This document shows positions 46,204-58,567 of a stretch of DNA of 64,000 nt, piece by piece (the first letter of the stretch is position 1; the number at the start of each line of letters is the position of its first letter). The DNA lies in NCBI GenBank assembly GCA_029531795.1, contig JAPEIS010000001.1, forward strand, positions 7,440,001 to 7,504,000. The letters are read 5' to 3'. A model generated the notes under the pieces. It was not told the origin of the DNA, ran no database searches, and was given only the letters and a program-made list of their open reading frames with translations. This DNA is from Sclerotinia nivalis (Eukaryota; Ascomycota; Leotiomycetes; Helotiales; Sclerotiniaceae). A program made the position numbers and the translations under genes.

Positions 46204-48166
46204 ATGGGAGAGGCGACTGGTGAGAACTCATTGAGAATAAGCACTATACAGCACAACGAAAGCTCTGAAGATATGATCGCCACTCGCGATCATGCCGCGA
46301 GCGAACCTGACGACGTCTATCAAGAGCAGGCTTCCAGCCAGATAATTCCTCTGCTAGTCTCGATCTTCGTGACAATGTTTCTAGTGGCTCTAGACCGTAC
46401 CATTATCTCCACGGTACGTCTTCAATCCCACGATCCAACACCAACCGAAAATCCTCAAACTTGCTCTCCAAAGCCGAGCTAACTCGTCTCAATCAGGCTA
46501 TACCACAGATAACCGATGAATTTAGCTCTCTACCCGATGTTGGCTGGTACGGAAGCGCATACTTGTTAACATGCAGTTCATTCCAGCTGTTGTTTGGAAA
46601 ATTCTACACATTCTGGGCTGTAAAGACTGTTCTCCTTTTGAGTGTGCTTTTATTCGAAGTCGGTTCTATCGTATGTGGGGCAGCGCCGAGCTCCGCAGCT
46701 TTTATTGTTGGAAGAGCCATCTCGGGAATTGGCGCCGCTGGCGTCTTCAATGGAGCTGTAAGTAAACATACCATTGTCATTTTCCGCCAGCCTCAGCTAT
46801 TGACATATGTCCTTAGATTGTTTGTATTATTAATGCAGTGCCATTGCAAAAGCGCCCCAGGTTGTTGGGCCTGTTCGGCGCCATCTTTGGAGTTGCATCA
46901 GTAGTGGGTCCTCTAGTCGGAGGAGCCTTAACCTCGAAAGTGACCTGGAGATGGTGTTTCTATATCAATGCTCCCGTTGGTGGTGTAGCAGTGGTCATCA
47001 TCGCACTCTACCTCAAGGTTCCTGACCAAGATAACACCAAGCTTCCTTTGATAGAGAAACTTTCGCAGCTGGATGTCATTGGCAACATCGTCCTAATACC
47101 TGGAGTGGTTTGTCTTCTTTTAGCTCTCCAATGGGGAGGCCAGACGTACGCTGTGAGTGTGCGGTAATCTCTTTTGCATTTCCTCGTGTGTCGACCATCA
47201 GTAGTGGGATAATGGACGAGTTATAGCCTCGTTAGTTCTCATGGCCTTTGCTTTTGTGGCTTTTATTGCCGTTCAAATACTACTTCCAAACACGGCCACG
47301 ATACTTCGCGTATTGCTAATCAGCGGAGTATTATTGCTGGCTTCCTGGCAACTATCTTCACCGGCTCTTCGCAATATGTGTATAGTAAGCAGGTCACTAG
47401 TACTGTATTATTTCAAAAGCTAATTTTGTGTGTAGTATACTTCCTACCGATTTGGTTTCAAGCCATAGGTGGAGTCTCTGCAGTAGATTCTGGCACCCGG
47501 CTGCTGCCTTTGATGCTAGCAACGGTGCTTGCGACGATTCTTGCAGGAGTTGCAATTCAAAAGATTGGCTATTATACACCGATCGCAATCGCTGGTTCTT
47601 GCATCATGTGCGTTGGGGCTGGACTTCTCATGACGCTGCAAATTGACACAGGTAAAGGGAAGTGGATCGGTTATCAAATCCTATACGGCTTCGGCACGGG
47701 CATGTGTTCTCAAGCACCAAATATTGCTGCTCAGACGGTCCTTCCAACACAAGACGTCTCAATCGGAGTAGCGCTTATGTTCTTCGGCCAACTCATGGGC
47801 GCAGCTGTATTCGTTTCCGCTGGACAGAACGTACTAGACACCCAACTTGTACAGAGATTTTCCAATTTCCCTGGGTTTGAGCCTAGTCTTATCACCTCGA
47901 GTGGCGCCACATCATTTCTTGGCTCGCTTCCTGCGAATTTACGGGAGACTAGTCTTATAGAGTATAATGAAGCATTGCGAAAAGTGTTCCAGATTGGACT
48001 AATATTGTCCTACCTTACCGCTCTTTGCATTGCTATGCTGGAATGGAAGAGTGTAATCAAGAAGCCTGATGCAGACGCCGATAACACCCATAACACCGGC
48101 GACGTTGGAGAGAAGGTGGTTGATGCAGATGAAAGTGCTGAATCAGATTCTGGGCTGGTGGCATAG
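46204..48166 (+). pseudogene. DHA2-type MFS drug:proton antiporter, one frame break
   Basis: A 14-segment multidrug/toxin efflux pump of the plasma membrane. Exons: 46204-46413, 46497-46757, 46817-47152, 47205-47384 and 47436-48166. Seen: [19 protein letters not shown] (DHA2 motif D1), [46 protein letters not shown] (antiporter motif C), [12 protein letters not shown], and VYFLPIWFQAIGGVSAVDSG. In exon 4 the frame reads LLPNTATI and then breaks. The downstream sequence RIANQRSIIAGFLATIFTG lies one base away, so one base seems missing at about 47303-47307 (ATAC-TTCGCG). Repaired, the frame would span about 572 residues, the family length; as given, translation stops inside the intron after exon 4. 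Recent inactivation or a base error are both possible. Confidence 0.88.
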
Positions 48167-50703
48167 AATCGAAGAGAAATTCCGAATATTATAACATTAG
48201 CGAGAGGGTTGGCGTTCTAGACCGTCTTATAGAATTTCATCGGGATTTCGACGATCAACTGAAACATGTGTGATCAAAACGTTACTTTGTTGAAACGACT
48301 AAAAAATCAAATACAAGGCTTGAAGTGGGAGTGTTGGCCAGCAAAATCTGTCTCTGATAAGAACGTGAACATTTAAAGTTGCAAAGGAGGGATTGACACA
48401 AGGTAGAGCAGCAACCACTTTATGCAGCGGGATCATACAAATTGCAAATTCAAGAAATTACGGTTGCGAATGTGGCTTAGATATCTCCTTGACAATCCAC
48501 CTATTGCAATCTTGATCATTCGTAACTTTACTTAAAGTATCAATGAGGTTTTATCGATCAAGTCTTTGGAGATTGTGCACATACCTACGGTGCTTGAAAG
48601 AGGTCAATACATTTCCAGATCTCTACCATCCGGCCAGCTTCCCGAAAATCGAAGAACATTATGGAAATTTCCTCCAAAATAAGAATTGTCGTGAGATTGC
48701 CGTACACCTTGCAAAAGAGCTTCATTATCTGCATTGAATGGAGACCCCGCTTCTCGTTTTCGCATACCTACTACCCAACAAAGTATTTGCCCTCACGATC
48801 CCTACGATCTTATCAAACCACGCCATTCATAGTGGGTTCACGATGGTCCACTTGGCCTCACTGGAACAGAATTCCCCATGAGTTCCGTGAACACGCCATG
48901 AACCAACCAAGCAAACTCAAGATTGACCAACCAGCTGTTACTCAAAGGAATGCGTCAACAGCGGCTCGGTGGCAAAGATCACGAGAATTCCAGCCTCGGT
49001 AATGCATGTTGTGTGGGTGACAATGAATGTGGAGGTGGCATTGTATGGATTTATTCGAGATGCATGAAATTTATGGAGAAAAGATACATTTTTCCTCGAC
49101 AATCTTATCGATGACATTTATTCCTGTTTTGCCCGCTTCCCAACAAAAAATTTGGAAAAACATTTCATGATTTGTTTGGGCCCACCACTAGGTAAAAACC
49201 GGATGTGGCCCGCGTGTTCCATGTTGGGGAGAAGTGAAGTGTCAGGTTAATCTTCAATTCTAATATATTTTTTTGATTGGTTGAAAATGATTTGAAGTTC
49301 CGAGCACATACTGGCATTGAATGAATGAATTGCCTACCTACCGGGTAGTTTTGTAGTGGATTAAAAGGTGTTCATGATATTTCCTGTGAAGACGAGGCAG
49401 TTTATTGAGGCTTCGATGAAGAAGGAACCAAAGGGGAATGAATGACTTTAACACCAGGGTATTTATTATCCATGAAGTATCATAAATTCCCCTATTAAGA
49501 AAATATCCAAACTTATTACCCTCAGGAGGATTTCCATTTTTGGTAATAACGATAATGCAGGTCCAAGAGTTCAGGTTGTCAGGGGGTTTAGTGGCAGCAC
49601 AAAGTTATTTTAGGGGTCCAAAATAAGGTTTCATCTGTATAGTAGCCTTGTGCGCTAGGTAGTATGGGAGGGAACCAATCTCAATTTTGGAATTGAATTC
49701 ATTGCCTGGTTGAAACATTTCAGATCTCCCCCTATAAAACATTTCAAGAATAAAACGTCTGTTTGAGTACGGAGTAGTAAGTAGTATTATGTAAAAAACG
49801 CAAATCATCTTTTACTTTTTACTGGAAAAATAAGAATAATAACTTTTTATCTTCCTCATTTACCCGGTGATGTTAAATGGATGTTGTTGGAATGGAGTGA
49901 AGCAGGCGCTGGATGATTCCTGTGAATGCACCTAAGCTCGGTTAATGATCCAATAAAATTAATGTTACTATCAAATCTGTTGGGACGTTGAGGATTTTTG
50001 ATATCACTCACAGCCCGTCAGTTGCTATGGTACACATGTAAAAGAAAGGAAAATGGGTAGTTCAAAGTAGAAAATGACCGAGGAAAGAGTCAGAAACTCG
50101 GTTCATTTTTATTGTAAGTGGGAGCATCATTTTTACATCTGATCCTACAATTCTCACCAAATTCAAAATTTATCCTCTTTTTACTAGATAGAATTGTCTT
50201 TAAATTCTTCGATCCACTTGCAGCCACCCTGAGCATCAATGATCAATGCTTTATCAAAGGAGGCTAAACCCAAAACCAAAACCAATCTAAAGACGTTTCT
50301 TTTTCTTTTCCACCGCCTTAATAATAAAGCTTCAATCCTAGTTTGCCTTCCAAGTGGCGAATTCAAGATCTTAAATTTGCAAGCTTAGAGGGGAAGCTTT
50401 CTACGCTTTCTACGCTTTCTTACTAGCTTTTTCCTTAGGGTTTCCCACCAAAAAATTATTTCGAAAATCTCCCATTTCCTTACGTTGTTTGATCACCCAA
50501 CTGAGTTACCGATTCATCCAGTCCCTTGAACTTCCTTACCAATACGGTTCCACTACCCTTCATATCCCTACAATCCTTGTTCGGAAAGTACAATTAGTAC
50601 ATTTCCAGACAAGCCAACCTACTTATAAGTTCATTATTCCTCCACATCGAATTCTTTTCTTCTTCCTCTACGCTTTCTTCCTAAACATCGACATTCTTTC
50701 AAG
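48167..50703. other. Intergenic: DHA2 3' flank and Ole1 upstream region
   Basis: 2.5 kb without a supportable gene. The last 300 bases are pyrimidine-rich and hold three copies of CTACGCTTTC(TT), at 50401, 50410 and 50668. This would be the promoter and leader of the desaturase gene. Confidence 0.5.
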
Positions 50704-52163
50704 ATGGCTTCACTTGCGTCACAACCTTCGAGCATGGCGAAGACAACCGAGCTAAATCGTAATAAGAAGTACGACCCAAAGAAGCCTCACATCACCGAAG
50801 AACCAATTACCAGGACAAATTGGTACAAACATGTAAACTGGCTTAACATCACTCTCATTGTGGGAGTTCCTATCTATGGTCTCATCATGGCCTACTGGAC
50901 TCCTTTACAGTGGAAGACTGCTGTCTGCGCAGTTCTCTACTATTTCATGACCGGTTTGGGTATTACAGCTGGTAAGTCTTCACATTATTATTTTGCAATG
51001 ATATAATCTAATGGTTTTCTTCTTCAGGTTACCACAGACTTTGGGCACATTCGTCATACTCTGCCACTCTCCCATTAAAGATTTTCCTCGCAGCCGTTGG
51101 AGGTGGAGCCGTCCAAGGTTCCATCAGATGGTGGTCCAGAGATCACAGAGCTCATCACAGATATACCGATACCGACAAGGATCCATACTCCGTTCGAAAA
51201 GGTCTCCTATACTCTCACTTCGGATGGATGATCATGAAACAAAACCCAAAGCGTATTGGCCGTACCGATATCTCCGATTTGAATGATGATCCAGTCGTCG
51301 TTTGGCAACATCGCAACTACATCAAGACTGTTATCTTTATGGGTATGGTCTTCCCTTGTCTCGTCACTGGTCTTGGTTGGGGTGACTGGTTCGGTGGTTT
51401 CATCTACGCTGGTATCCTCAGAATTTTCTTCGTTCAGCAAGCCACTTTCTGTGTCAACTCCTTGGCTCATTGGCTCGGTGATCAACCTTTCGATGACCGC
51501 AACTCTCCTCGTGATCACGTCATCACTGCTCTCGTTACTCTTGGAGAAGGTTACCACAACTTCCATCACGAGTTCCCCTCCGATTACCGTAATGCTATTG
51601 AATGGCATCAATATGACCCAACCAAGTGGTCTATCTGGATGTGGAAGCAATTCGGTCTCGCATATGATCTCAAGCAATTCAAGTCCAACGAAATTGAGAA
51701 GGGTCGTCTCCAACAACTTCAAAAGAAGCTTGACCAAAAGAGACAAACTCTTGACTGGGGTGTTCCTCTTGAACAATTGCCAATCATCGACTGGGACACT
51801 TATCAAACCGAAGCTAAGAATGGACGTGCTCTTGTTGCCGTAGCTGGTGTTATTCACGATGTTACCGATTTCGTAAAGGAACACCCAGGTGGAAAGGCTC
51901 TTATCACATCTGGTATTGGCAAGGATGCAACCGCTATATTCAACGGTGGTGTCTACAATCACTCTAACGCCGCTCACAATCTTCTTTCAACTATGCGTGT
52001 CGGTGTTCTACGTGGTGGATGTGAAGTTGAGATTTGGAAGCGTGCTCAACGTGAAAACAAGGATATTTCTTTCGTCAGCGATACAGCAGGTCAAAAGATT
52101 ATCCGAGCTGGTAGTCAAGTTACCCGCATTGCGGAACCTGTTCCATCAGCTGATGCTGCATAA
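50704..52163 (+). CDS. OLE1: Acyl-CoA delta-9 desaturase with cytochrome b5 domain
   Basis: An ER membrane enzyme that makes oleoyl- and palmitoleoyl-CoA from saturated acyl-CoA using O2 and its fused cytochrome b5. Two exons, 50704-50971 and 51028-52163, give 467 residues. Seen: four hydrophobic segments, and the three di-iron histidine boxes HRLWAH (92-97, just after the intron), HRAHH (129-133) and HNFHH (266-270). After a lysine/glutamine-rich linker (about 310-335) comes the C-terminal cytochrome b5 domain with heme-ligand motif HPGG (375-378). An upstream in-frame option is absent; a second ATG eleven codons in (MAKTTEL) could also start translation. Codons in exon 2 are strongly biased to C- and T-ending forms, suggesting high expression. 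Confidence 0.97.
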
Positions 52164-53561
52164 GCATTTTCATTAATGAGTGGATGAATCTTAGACTGCC
52201 TCGAATGGCAAATCAAAAATTGCATCTTTTTTTTTCATGAGCGTGGGTTTGTGTGTCGCTATAGACCGGGGCGTTGGGAAATTGGTCAAAGGATGACTTT
52301 ATTAAAGTCAAGGAATGGTAGGATGGATCAGTCATTGCAATACGCACCACGATAAAGAGTGTTGATTATGTATTTTAAAGAAAGAACGAGAGAAAGAAGA
52401 AAGGAAAGCAGTTATTAAATTTTGCAAAGAAGAATGATGACTCTTACATATTTGAGTCGACCAGCAATTCAACACATCATCTTCGCTCCACCTTTTGTTT
52501 CTATGTTACTTTTGCTGTGTGATCAAGTAGTGAGATTTTTGCATATGTACGATTATTTGAAGTGATATATATATATGAATACATTCAATACATTTAAAGA
52601 AAGAAAGTGGAAGTAAGTTTATATATAGGTCTGTATATTTGTACATTATATATTATATATAGACTTTGAAGTAGATAGATGATGAGATAAATGATGAGAT
52701 GGATGATGAGATGGATGATGAGATGGATGATGGGGAGATTGATGAGGAGATGGGAAGATGAAAAAATAAGGAGATAATAGATGGAGCATTTGAGAGGTGA
52801 AGAATCTGAGGGGTGTAATGGAAATGGAGATGAAGAGATATGAATAGAAGGATAGAAAGATAGAAGGGTTATATTGATGAGTTGAAAAAGGATAGGAAAG
52901 ATGTATAAATAAATACTAGATATTTAATATCTTGATAATAATTGAAGAGTTTGAAGGGTGTGTTTATGATGGAGATGAAGAGAGAGATGAAGAGAGACAT
53001 GTCGAAGCGAATTAATATTGAAGAAATAGAGATGGAGAAGTAGAATGACATAATGGAGATTGAAGATTGAAGATTGAAGATATTGTTTATATTGAATATC
53101 ATTTTTTAACTTAAGGCGTTTTTTATCTTCATTTTCCTCTTTCTTTCTTTTCTATCACATATCGATTTACTGACCAATTTCTTCATTTCTTCATTTTCCA
53201 AATGTAGAACAGAATGCAATGGCACTAACCTCGGATTTCTTTCCGCGAATTGTTTATTTGCTGTGTGCTGTGGATGTGCCGAGGTTCATTGACCCCTGAT
53301 ATGATTTGGGTATGATATGTATGATAGCGACCTAGGTACTCAAGTATAATTCCTACAAACAACATCGAAGTGTCATACAATACTCCATACGATCTTTGAA
53401 TTGGATAACCTTATTTATTATACATACTCGAGTAATCTGATAAAAATTACCATTCTCCGAATAAATCTATCCTTAATCTCTAATCAAGACGAGTTGGATC
53501 AATCAGTTTTGTGATTAGTCTACAGCACAGAAAGAGGAAGGAAGCAGATAAACAAGCAAGA
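52164..53561. other. Intergenic: Ole1 3' flank with minisatellite
   Basis: About 1.4 kb, purine-rich on the plus strand. It contains the array at 52679-52732 and otherwise no gene I can support. The minus-strand open frame at 52869-53102 is a low-complexity Ile/Ser/Phe string and I consider it non-coding. Confidence 0.5.
52679..52732. repeat. Dodecanucleotide array GATGATGAGATG
   Basis: About four copies of GATGATGAGATG with one or two mismatches in the first copy. It lies about 520 bases beyond the Ole1 stop. Confidence 0.85.
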
Positions 53562-54829
53562 ATGTCCTCCCATTCATCTTTCAACGCAAAAACAGATGTG
53601 GGACTTAAACGCTTGGGTTTTTTGATGAGGGGGTGGAAAGATAGTAAGGGGGGTTATATTGTTTGTTTTTCCTTTTTTTCTTTTTCTTCCTCTCCTCATT
53701 TATTTTCATATCATTTCCCGCTGCTCCGCGATGTAGAGCGGAGAATCAAAGCTAGAGATTATGATGAAGATTAAGAGAGGGAAAGATGAGATGAAGATGG
53801 AACTAAGCTAATCTGTGCATAGGGATGGGGTCATGATCTCTTACCTTCTCTTTCGCTTTCGACGGATGAGACGCATCATACGGAGAATATTACCACGTTT
53901 GTTTTTAGACCTACGGTGCATCATTGGTTTGTTGTTTTCTTTTCTCATCATCACACTCCATCTCATTTTCTCTTTTCATTTTTTTCCCCATCCCACTCCC
54001 GCTCCCTATTCCTCTCTCTACCCCATCCCCTTCCTCTTCCCTCTAAACATCCCCCCAAAAAACAAAAGCCCACCAACTCCACTAACCCCCCAATAGCAAC
54101 GGAATGGGGACCGTACACGGCGGTTGTATCTCCACCGTCTTCGACGCCTGCACTTCTGTAGCCCTAATGGGACGCTATAGTGATGCTAAATGGGGTGGAG
54201 GAGGGGTTAGTCGCGGATTAGGTGTTACGTATTTAAAGGGGATTGTCGTTAAAGATGAGAAGGGGGAGGAGGGAGAGGGGGAGGGGGAGAATGATGTACT
54301 TGTTGAGTGTGAGGTTGTGGGTGGTGTGGGGAAGAGAAATGTGGTTTTGAGGGGTGAGTTTAATTTTGGGGCTTTTGATCTTTTTTCATCTCTTCGCTTT
54401 TCTTATTCTTCTCCATCACGGTTTCCTATTATATTCCCTATATATACCGTATAAACTATCCCATATAATCCCCTATAATCCCCTATAATCCCCCCTCCTA
54501 TCCCCCCTCCTATCCCAACTTCCCCCATCCCCACCCCCGTCCCCAACCACAAACCACAAACAAGCAAACGCAGACTACATACATACATACACCAACAAAC
54601 CAAAACTAACCACCCACCCCCTCCATCAGGAACAATGAAACGACGCAATGGAGTCGTATTAGCTATATGTGAACATAGCAAGGTTAATATTGTGGGGGTG
54701 GAATTACCGGGTGGGAAGAAGGGAAAGGAGGGGAAGGAGAAGGAGGGAAAGGAGAAGGAGGGAAAAGAGAAGGAGGGAAAAGAGAAGGAGGGGATTGAGG
54801 GAAAGGAGGGAAAAGAGGCGAAGTTGTGA
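53562..54829 (+). CDS. Hotdog-fold (PaaI/4HBT-type) thioesterase with charged repeat tail
   Basis: A probable acyl-CoA thioesterase. Three exons are well supported: 53823-53926 (GWGHDLLPSLSLSTDE ... RPTVHH), 54097-54353 (CNGMGTVHGGCISTVFDACT, then SRGLGVTYLKGI) and 54630-54829 (GTMKRRNGVVLAICEHSKVN). The joins are all in phase. HGG followed by FD is the active-site helix signature of the 4HBT group, and the last exon gives the closing strands. The 5' exon is uncertain: an option is 53562-53660 (MSSHSSFNAKTDVG...) with a GTTTGT donor, which would give 219 residues. After the hotdog the protein ends in a Lys/Glu/Gly repeat tail (GKEKE units) that is not part of the family. Introns are C-rich and repetitive. 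Confidence 0.65.
54717..54790 (+). repeat. Coding 15-base minisatellite, GKEKE units
   Basis: About four copies of GGAAAGGAGAAGGAG or close variants (GGAAAAGAGAAGGAG) lie inside the last exon of the thioesterase gene. They keep the frame and add Gly-Lys-Glu-Lys-Glu repeats to the C-terminus. Confidence 0.8.
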
Positions 54830-56178
54830 GTTTAGGTGATGTGATGTGATGTGATGGGGGATTGGGGGTTAAAGGGGAGGGGGTGGAAGGATGGGTGGGA
54901 TGGGTGTTGTAAAAGAGGTGTATGTAGAAAGAGCAGGAGCGAGAAGGGGATGAGGGGAGTATATTGAATTTGGTGGAGTTGGGTAGAGATAGAGATAGAG
55001 AAAAGAAAAGAAAAGAAAAGAAGAAAAAGAGCGAAGGGGATATCGTTCTAAATATAAACCCCGAGGCACAGATCCCAAACAATTCCATAAACCATCCATC
55101 TACTCGTAAATAAAGTCACAAACCTCTACAAGTACATTTTCCAAACTCAGTATCCTTATTACTTTTAAGGTATTAAACAATTAAATATACATACATACCC
55201 AAATATAATCCAAATATAATCCAAATATAATCCAAATATAACCCAAATCCAAAACCAAATCCAAAATCCAAAACCCAGATACCCCAAACCCTCCAAAAAC
55301 TATACATCCTAACTTCCTCCCTCCTTCTCCCCCTTCTCCCCCTTCTCCCTCCCATTTTCCACCGCCATTCCCCGTTCCCCTTTCGCCTCCTCCGCTCAAA
55401 ATCTCAAGTATACTCACCACACCGCACCACACCGCACTACACCGCACCATCTTTTCTTCACTTCACTTCACCTCACTTCGCTTCACTTTACCATCTTCCC
55501 CTCTCTTCTCCCTTCTCTCTTCTTGTGTCAAGAGTTGTTTAGTTTGTTGAGAAATACATATATTTTTCTTTTCTACTCAACGAGCAACTCTAAATCAGAA
55601 AATAAAATACATTTCTCCAGTCATCCCCTTAAATCATGTATGCACTCTCACACTCATTCTCACATACACACTCTCCCTCTCAAAAAAAAAATTACGTATA
55701 TTTTATTATCGTATTAACATATACATACATACATACATGAATACATATACATACATAACCACTTCTCAATCTCATTTTCTCCTTCCCCTTCCTCTTCCCG
55801 GTCTTAGGCACCATCCATGTCCAAAGAACATTCCCTTTCTCCTCTCATTTCCTCCCACTTCAATTCACTTCATTCCACTCCTACTCCCATTCCCATTCCC
55901 AGTTGCAACAAAGCAGAACTGTATATGCATAATTAAGAATCGAATAAAAAACCATCAAATACACATCTTGAAGAAGTTTCCCTACCTCCATCCCGCCTGC
56001 CAGATATGTATCTGATATGGCTCAAAAAAAAAAAGAGAACAAATACAAAAAAAATTATTTGTATGTAATGCCACCCAGCCAAACCAAAACTCCTTGCTAC
56101 CAAGTCCTATTTTATATGTCCATTACTCCTATCCTCGAGAGATACAAAGCAAACATTACCAACATAGTATATGCTCGC
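54830..56178. other. Convergent intergenic region full of simple repeats
   Basis: About 1.35 kb between the thioesterase and MOSC stops. It contains GAAAA runs (55001-55022), an 11-base array (55200-55243), CACACCGCAC repeats near 55420-55447, a CATA run (55718-55737) and long C/T-rich tracts. Many open frames appear because of the low complexity; none looks like a gene. Confidence 0.55.
55200..55243. repeat. Undecanucleotide array CAAATATAATC
   Basis: Four tandem copies of CAAATATAATC, the last with one change (C for T), followed by degenerate CAAATCCAAAA units. Confidence 0.85.
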
Positions 56179-57686
56179 CTAATTGTTCAATTCCGGAAAC
56201 AATTTCTTGTAATGATGTTCACCCACTTCCAGAACCGTGATTTCATCTCCGACCTTCAAAGCGCTATTTTCAGTGATTGGTACCAATTGCATACCCAGAC
56301 AACCAAGATTCTGACCGGCTCCTTCGTCAATGGCTCTGAAGCTTCGTAAGGTTTTATCTGGCTCGGATGGATGTCTAACTCCTGTTTCTTGATCGACATT
56401 GGGCATTTTGCATCGTACTGTTCGGCAAGATACATCATACTCATAGAAACCAATCTTAATTCTTCGCCAGTCGTCTTCATGATAAGCTGGAGGTCCGGTA
56501 ACTGGAAAGTGTTAGCATTAGACATGGATAACCTGTGGAGTTTTGAGAATAACATACTGATTAAATTGGCACGGAATCGTCCTGCAGATAATCTAGGCGC
56601 CCCCTTATCCTTTGACATTTTACTTTCAACATCTCTAATGCTAGCAAGATTGACAAGATGAATAGGATACTAGAATGAATTAGCAAATAATCCACACGTC
56701 AGATATCAAAGGGTTCGGGAAAATCTTACAGCATCTTGAAATCCAGTAACTGGTTGATACCCAAGTTGCTCCTTTGTAGGCGCATTTCTGAAAACTTCTC
56801 TGGGGTTCGCGCTGTCGACTCTGAACAAACCCAACTTATTGCTAATGCCAAGGTAATATCTAAGTTCCTCTGGAATTTCAATCTCCACGTTCAAAGCACT
56901 AACACTTTCTTTCCAAATCGTCATTTTCTCAACAGTATAACCTGCTTTCTCAATTTGTACTGGTGATGGATCGAATGGCACACGGAATTGTTTTTCAGGA
57001 ACGGTTCCCATAACTTTGGCACCCCAGCTTGCGACGGTTCCTCTCCATCCAGGCTCTTGATATGGGAAGCTCATAATTATAACACCTCCACTCTCAACAT
57101 CATCGATGTGAGGAGCATATGTATCCACGCTTTGATCTGGAACCCACATCTCAGTCCTAACTTTTGCCAACAATGGAAATTGTCGTTGAGTGATAAACTC
57201 CCATTGGTGTGCGGCCTTTTTGTGATCTGGATCATTTTCGGCGACGGGGAATGGACTTTTCAATTGTGCGAAAGTAAATTGACGATCATATTCCATCCCA
57301 CTTGCAATAACGGTTCCTCTCCCCAATTCAACCCCTTTACAGCTCTTGACTGGATAAACCCACATGCTCTTTAATCTCCACCATTCTGCAGATGTTTCTT
57401 CAGTACTTGGAGGACGACCTTCGGAAAATTTGGGATCGAATTCATTCGTAAGATTACTATCGATCTTCAAGCCGAGCTTTCTGCAACCCTTAGGTTGTTC
57501 GGCACGTTGTCGCGATTGCTCGAGTTCGTAGAATGTCAAAAGGGCAATAGGAGGTACACAGATGACCAAAATCGTGAGGACATATGTGGTCGTGGAGATA
57601 AATGACATTTGCTCGAGCAATTGGTCCTTGTAAACTTCTAGTTGTTCCAAGGCAAGCTCGAGATATGGACGAATGAGAGAAGACAT
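56179..57686 (-). CDS. Membrane-anchored MOSC-domain protein (mARC-like)
   Basis: A probable molybdenum-cofactor protein related to the mitochondrial amidoxime-reducing component. Three exons, 57686-56730, 56669-56558 and 56501-56179, give 463 residues. Seen: one N-terminal membrane anchor (about residues 32-55), then the beta-barrel MOSC_N part (WWRLKSMWVYPVKSCKGVEL, MEYDRQFTF, ITQRQFPLLAKV), and the MOSC part with PIHLVNLASI, LSAGRFRANLI, RRIKIGFYEYDVSCRTVRCKMPNVD-like text and the closing AGQNLGCLGMQLVP. The Cys in VRCKMPNVD matches the conserved molybdenum-liganding cysteine of mARC proteins. The reduction partner would be cytochrome b5 plus its reductase, as in the family; the substrate is unknown. 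Confidence 0.9.
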
Positions 57687-58567
57687 AGTGAGTGAGTTGA
57701 TTCGAGAAATAAAAACACAATTCTGTGCTATCTAAATTCTAATAAATTGTTAACTTGCTGATATTAATTGCCTTTGTTGACATGAGATGGTTTTGCATTA
57801 CCAGAAAATGTACATGGAAGATGCAGTTAAAGAGCGTGAGAAGAGAAGAAATGAAAATTTAAAGAGTAAAGTTGCAGTAATAGAAGCAGTAGAAGAAGCA
57901 GCAACTCGTAATACAAAAATAATTAACTTTGGAAAGAAGTTGAGTGAATTGAAATAAATTTGCGGAAAGAGGAGAGGTGTTGTTCGTTTGACTTTGAGGT
58001 AGCTCTCGTACCAAGACGTTTTTCTTTGGAAAGGTACGGTACTAGTGTTAAAAGTCGGAACAACAAGATCTTCAAAAATCAATTCAATTTAAGAATTAAG
58101 CACAAAATTTCTCTCTTAAAGTTTTATTTCGTTGGTTGCTCAATAGTGCGTAGTAATAAAATGAATTAAAATCAAAGGGCGTATCCGTACGTATCGTATG
58201 AATCCAGGTTAATTTGAATCTCGAGCTATACCGAGTCTGATTAAGTTCCTTGCGGATAGACTTGGATCCAGCCAGGCACACGTTTGATATTCGTAGTTGG
58301 TGGAGAGACTTGGATGGTGCGCGGTTGTTTCCTGTGCACAAACAGGGGGTTTGGAGATAGATTTTCAACGTAATATCTTACCAGAGTGGTACAGAGAGTA
58401 ACACAACTTGTTGTAGTGTTGTAGGGAGGAATTTTAAGGATTCGGGAAGATGTCGATAGCCGTACAAATATAATTGCCTAGGGTTTGCGTTACCGTGATT
58501 CTCAGGTGGGGTTTTAATGGGTGAATTACGAGTAAAGAGGGTTCGATGGAGACTGAATGAGGTCGTT

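Noticed and set aside
52869..53102. Ile/Ser/Phe-rich minus-strand frame
   Set aside because: Low-complexity reading of a purine-rich non-coding repeat tract.
54684..55099. Proline/serine-rich minus-strand frames opposite the thioesterase tail
   Set aside because: They are antisense reading of a GGA/GAAAA repeat and have no sensible domain.
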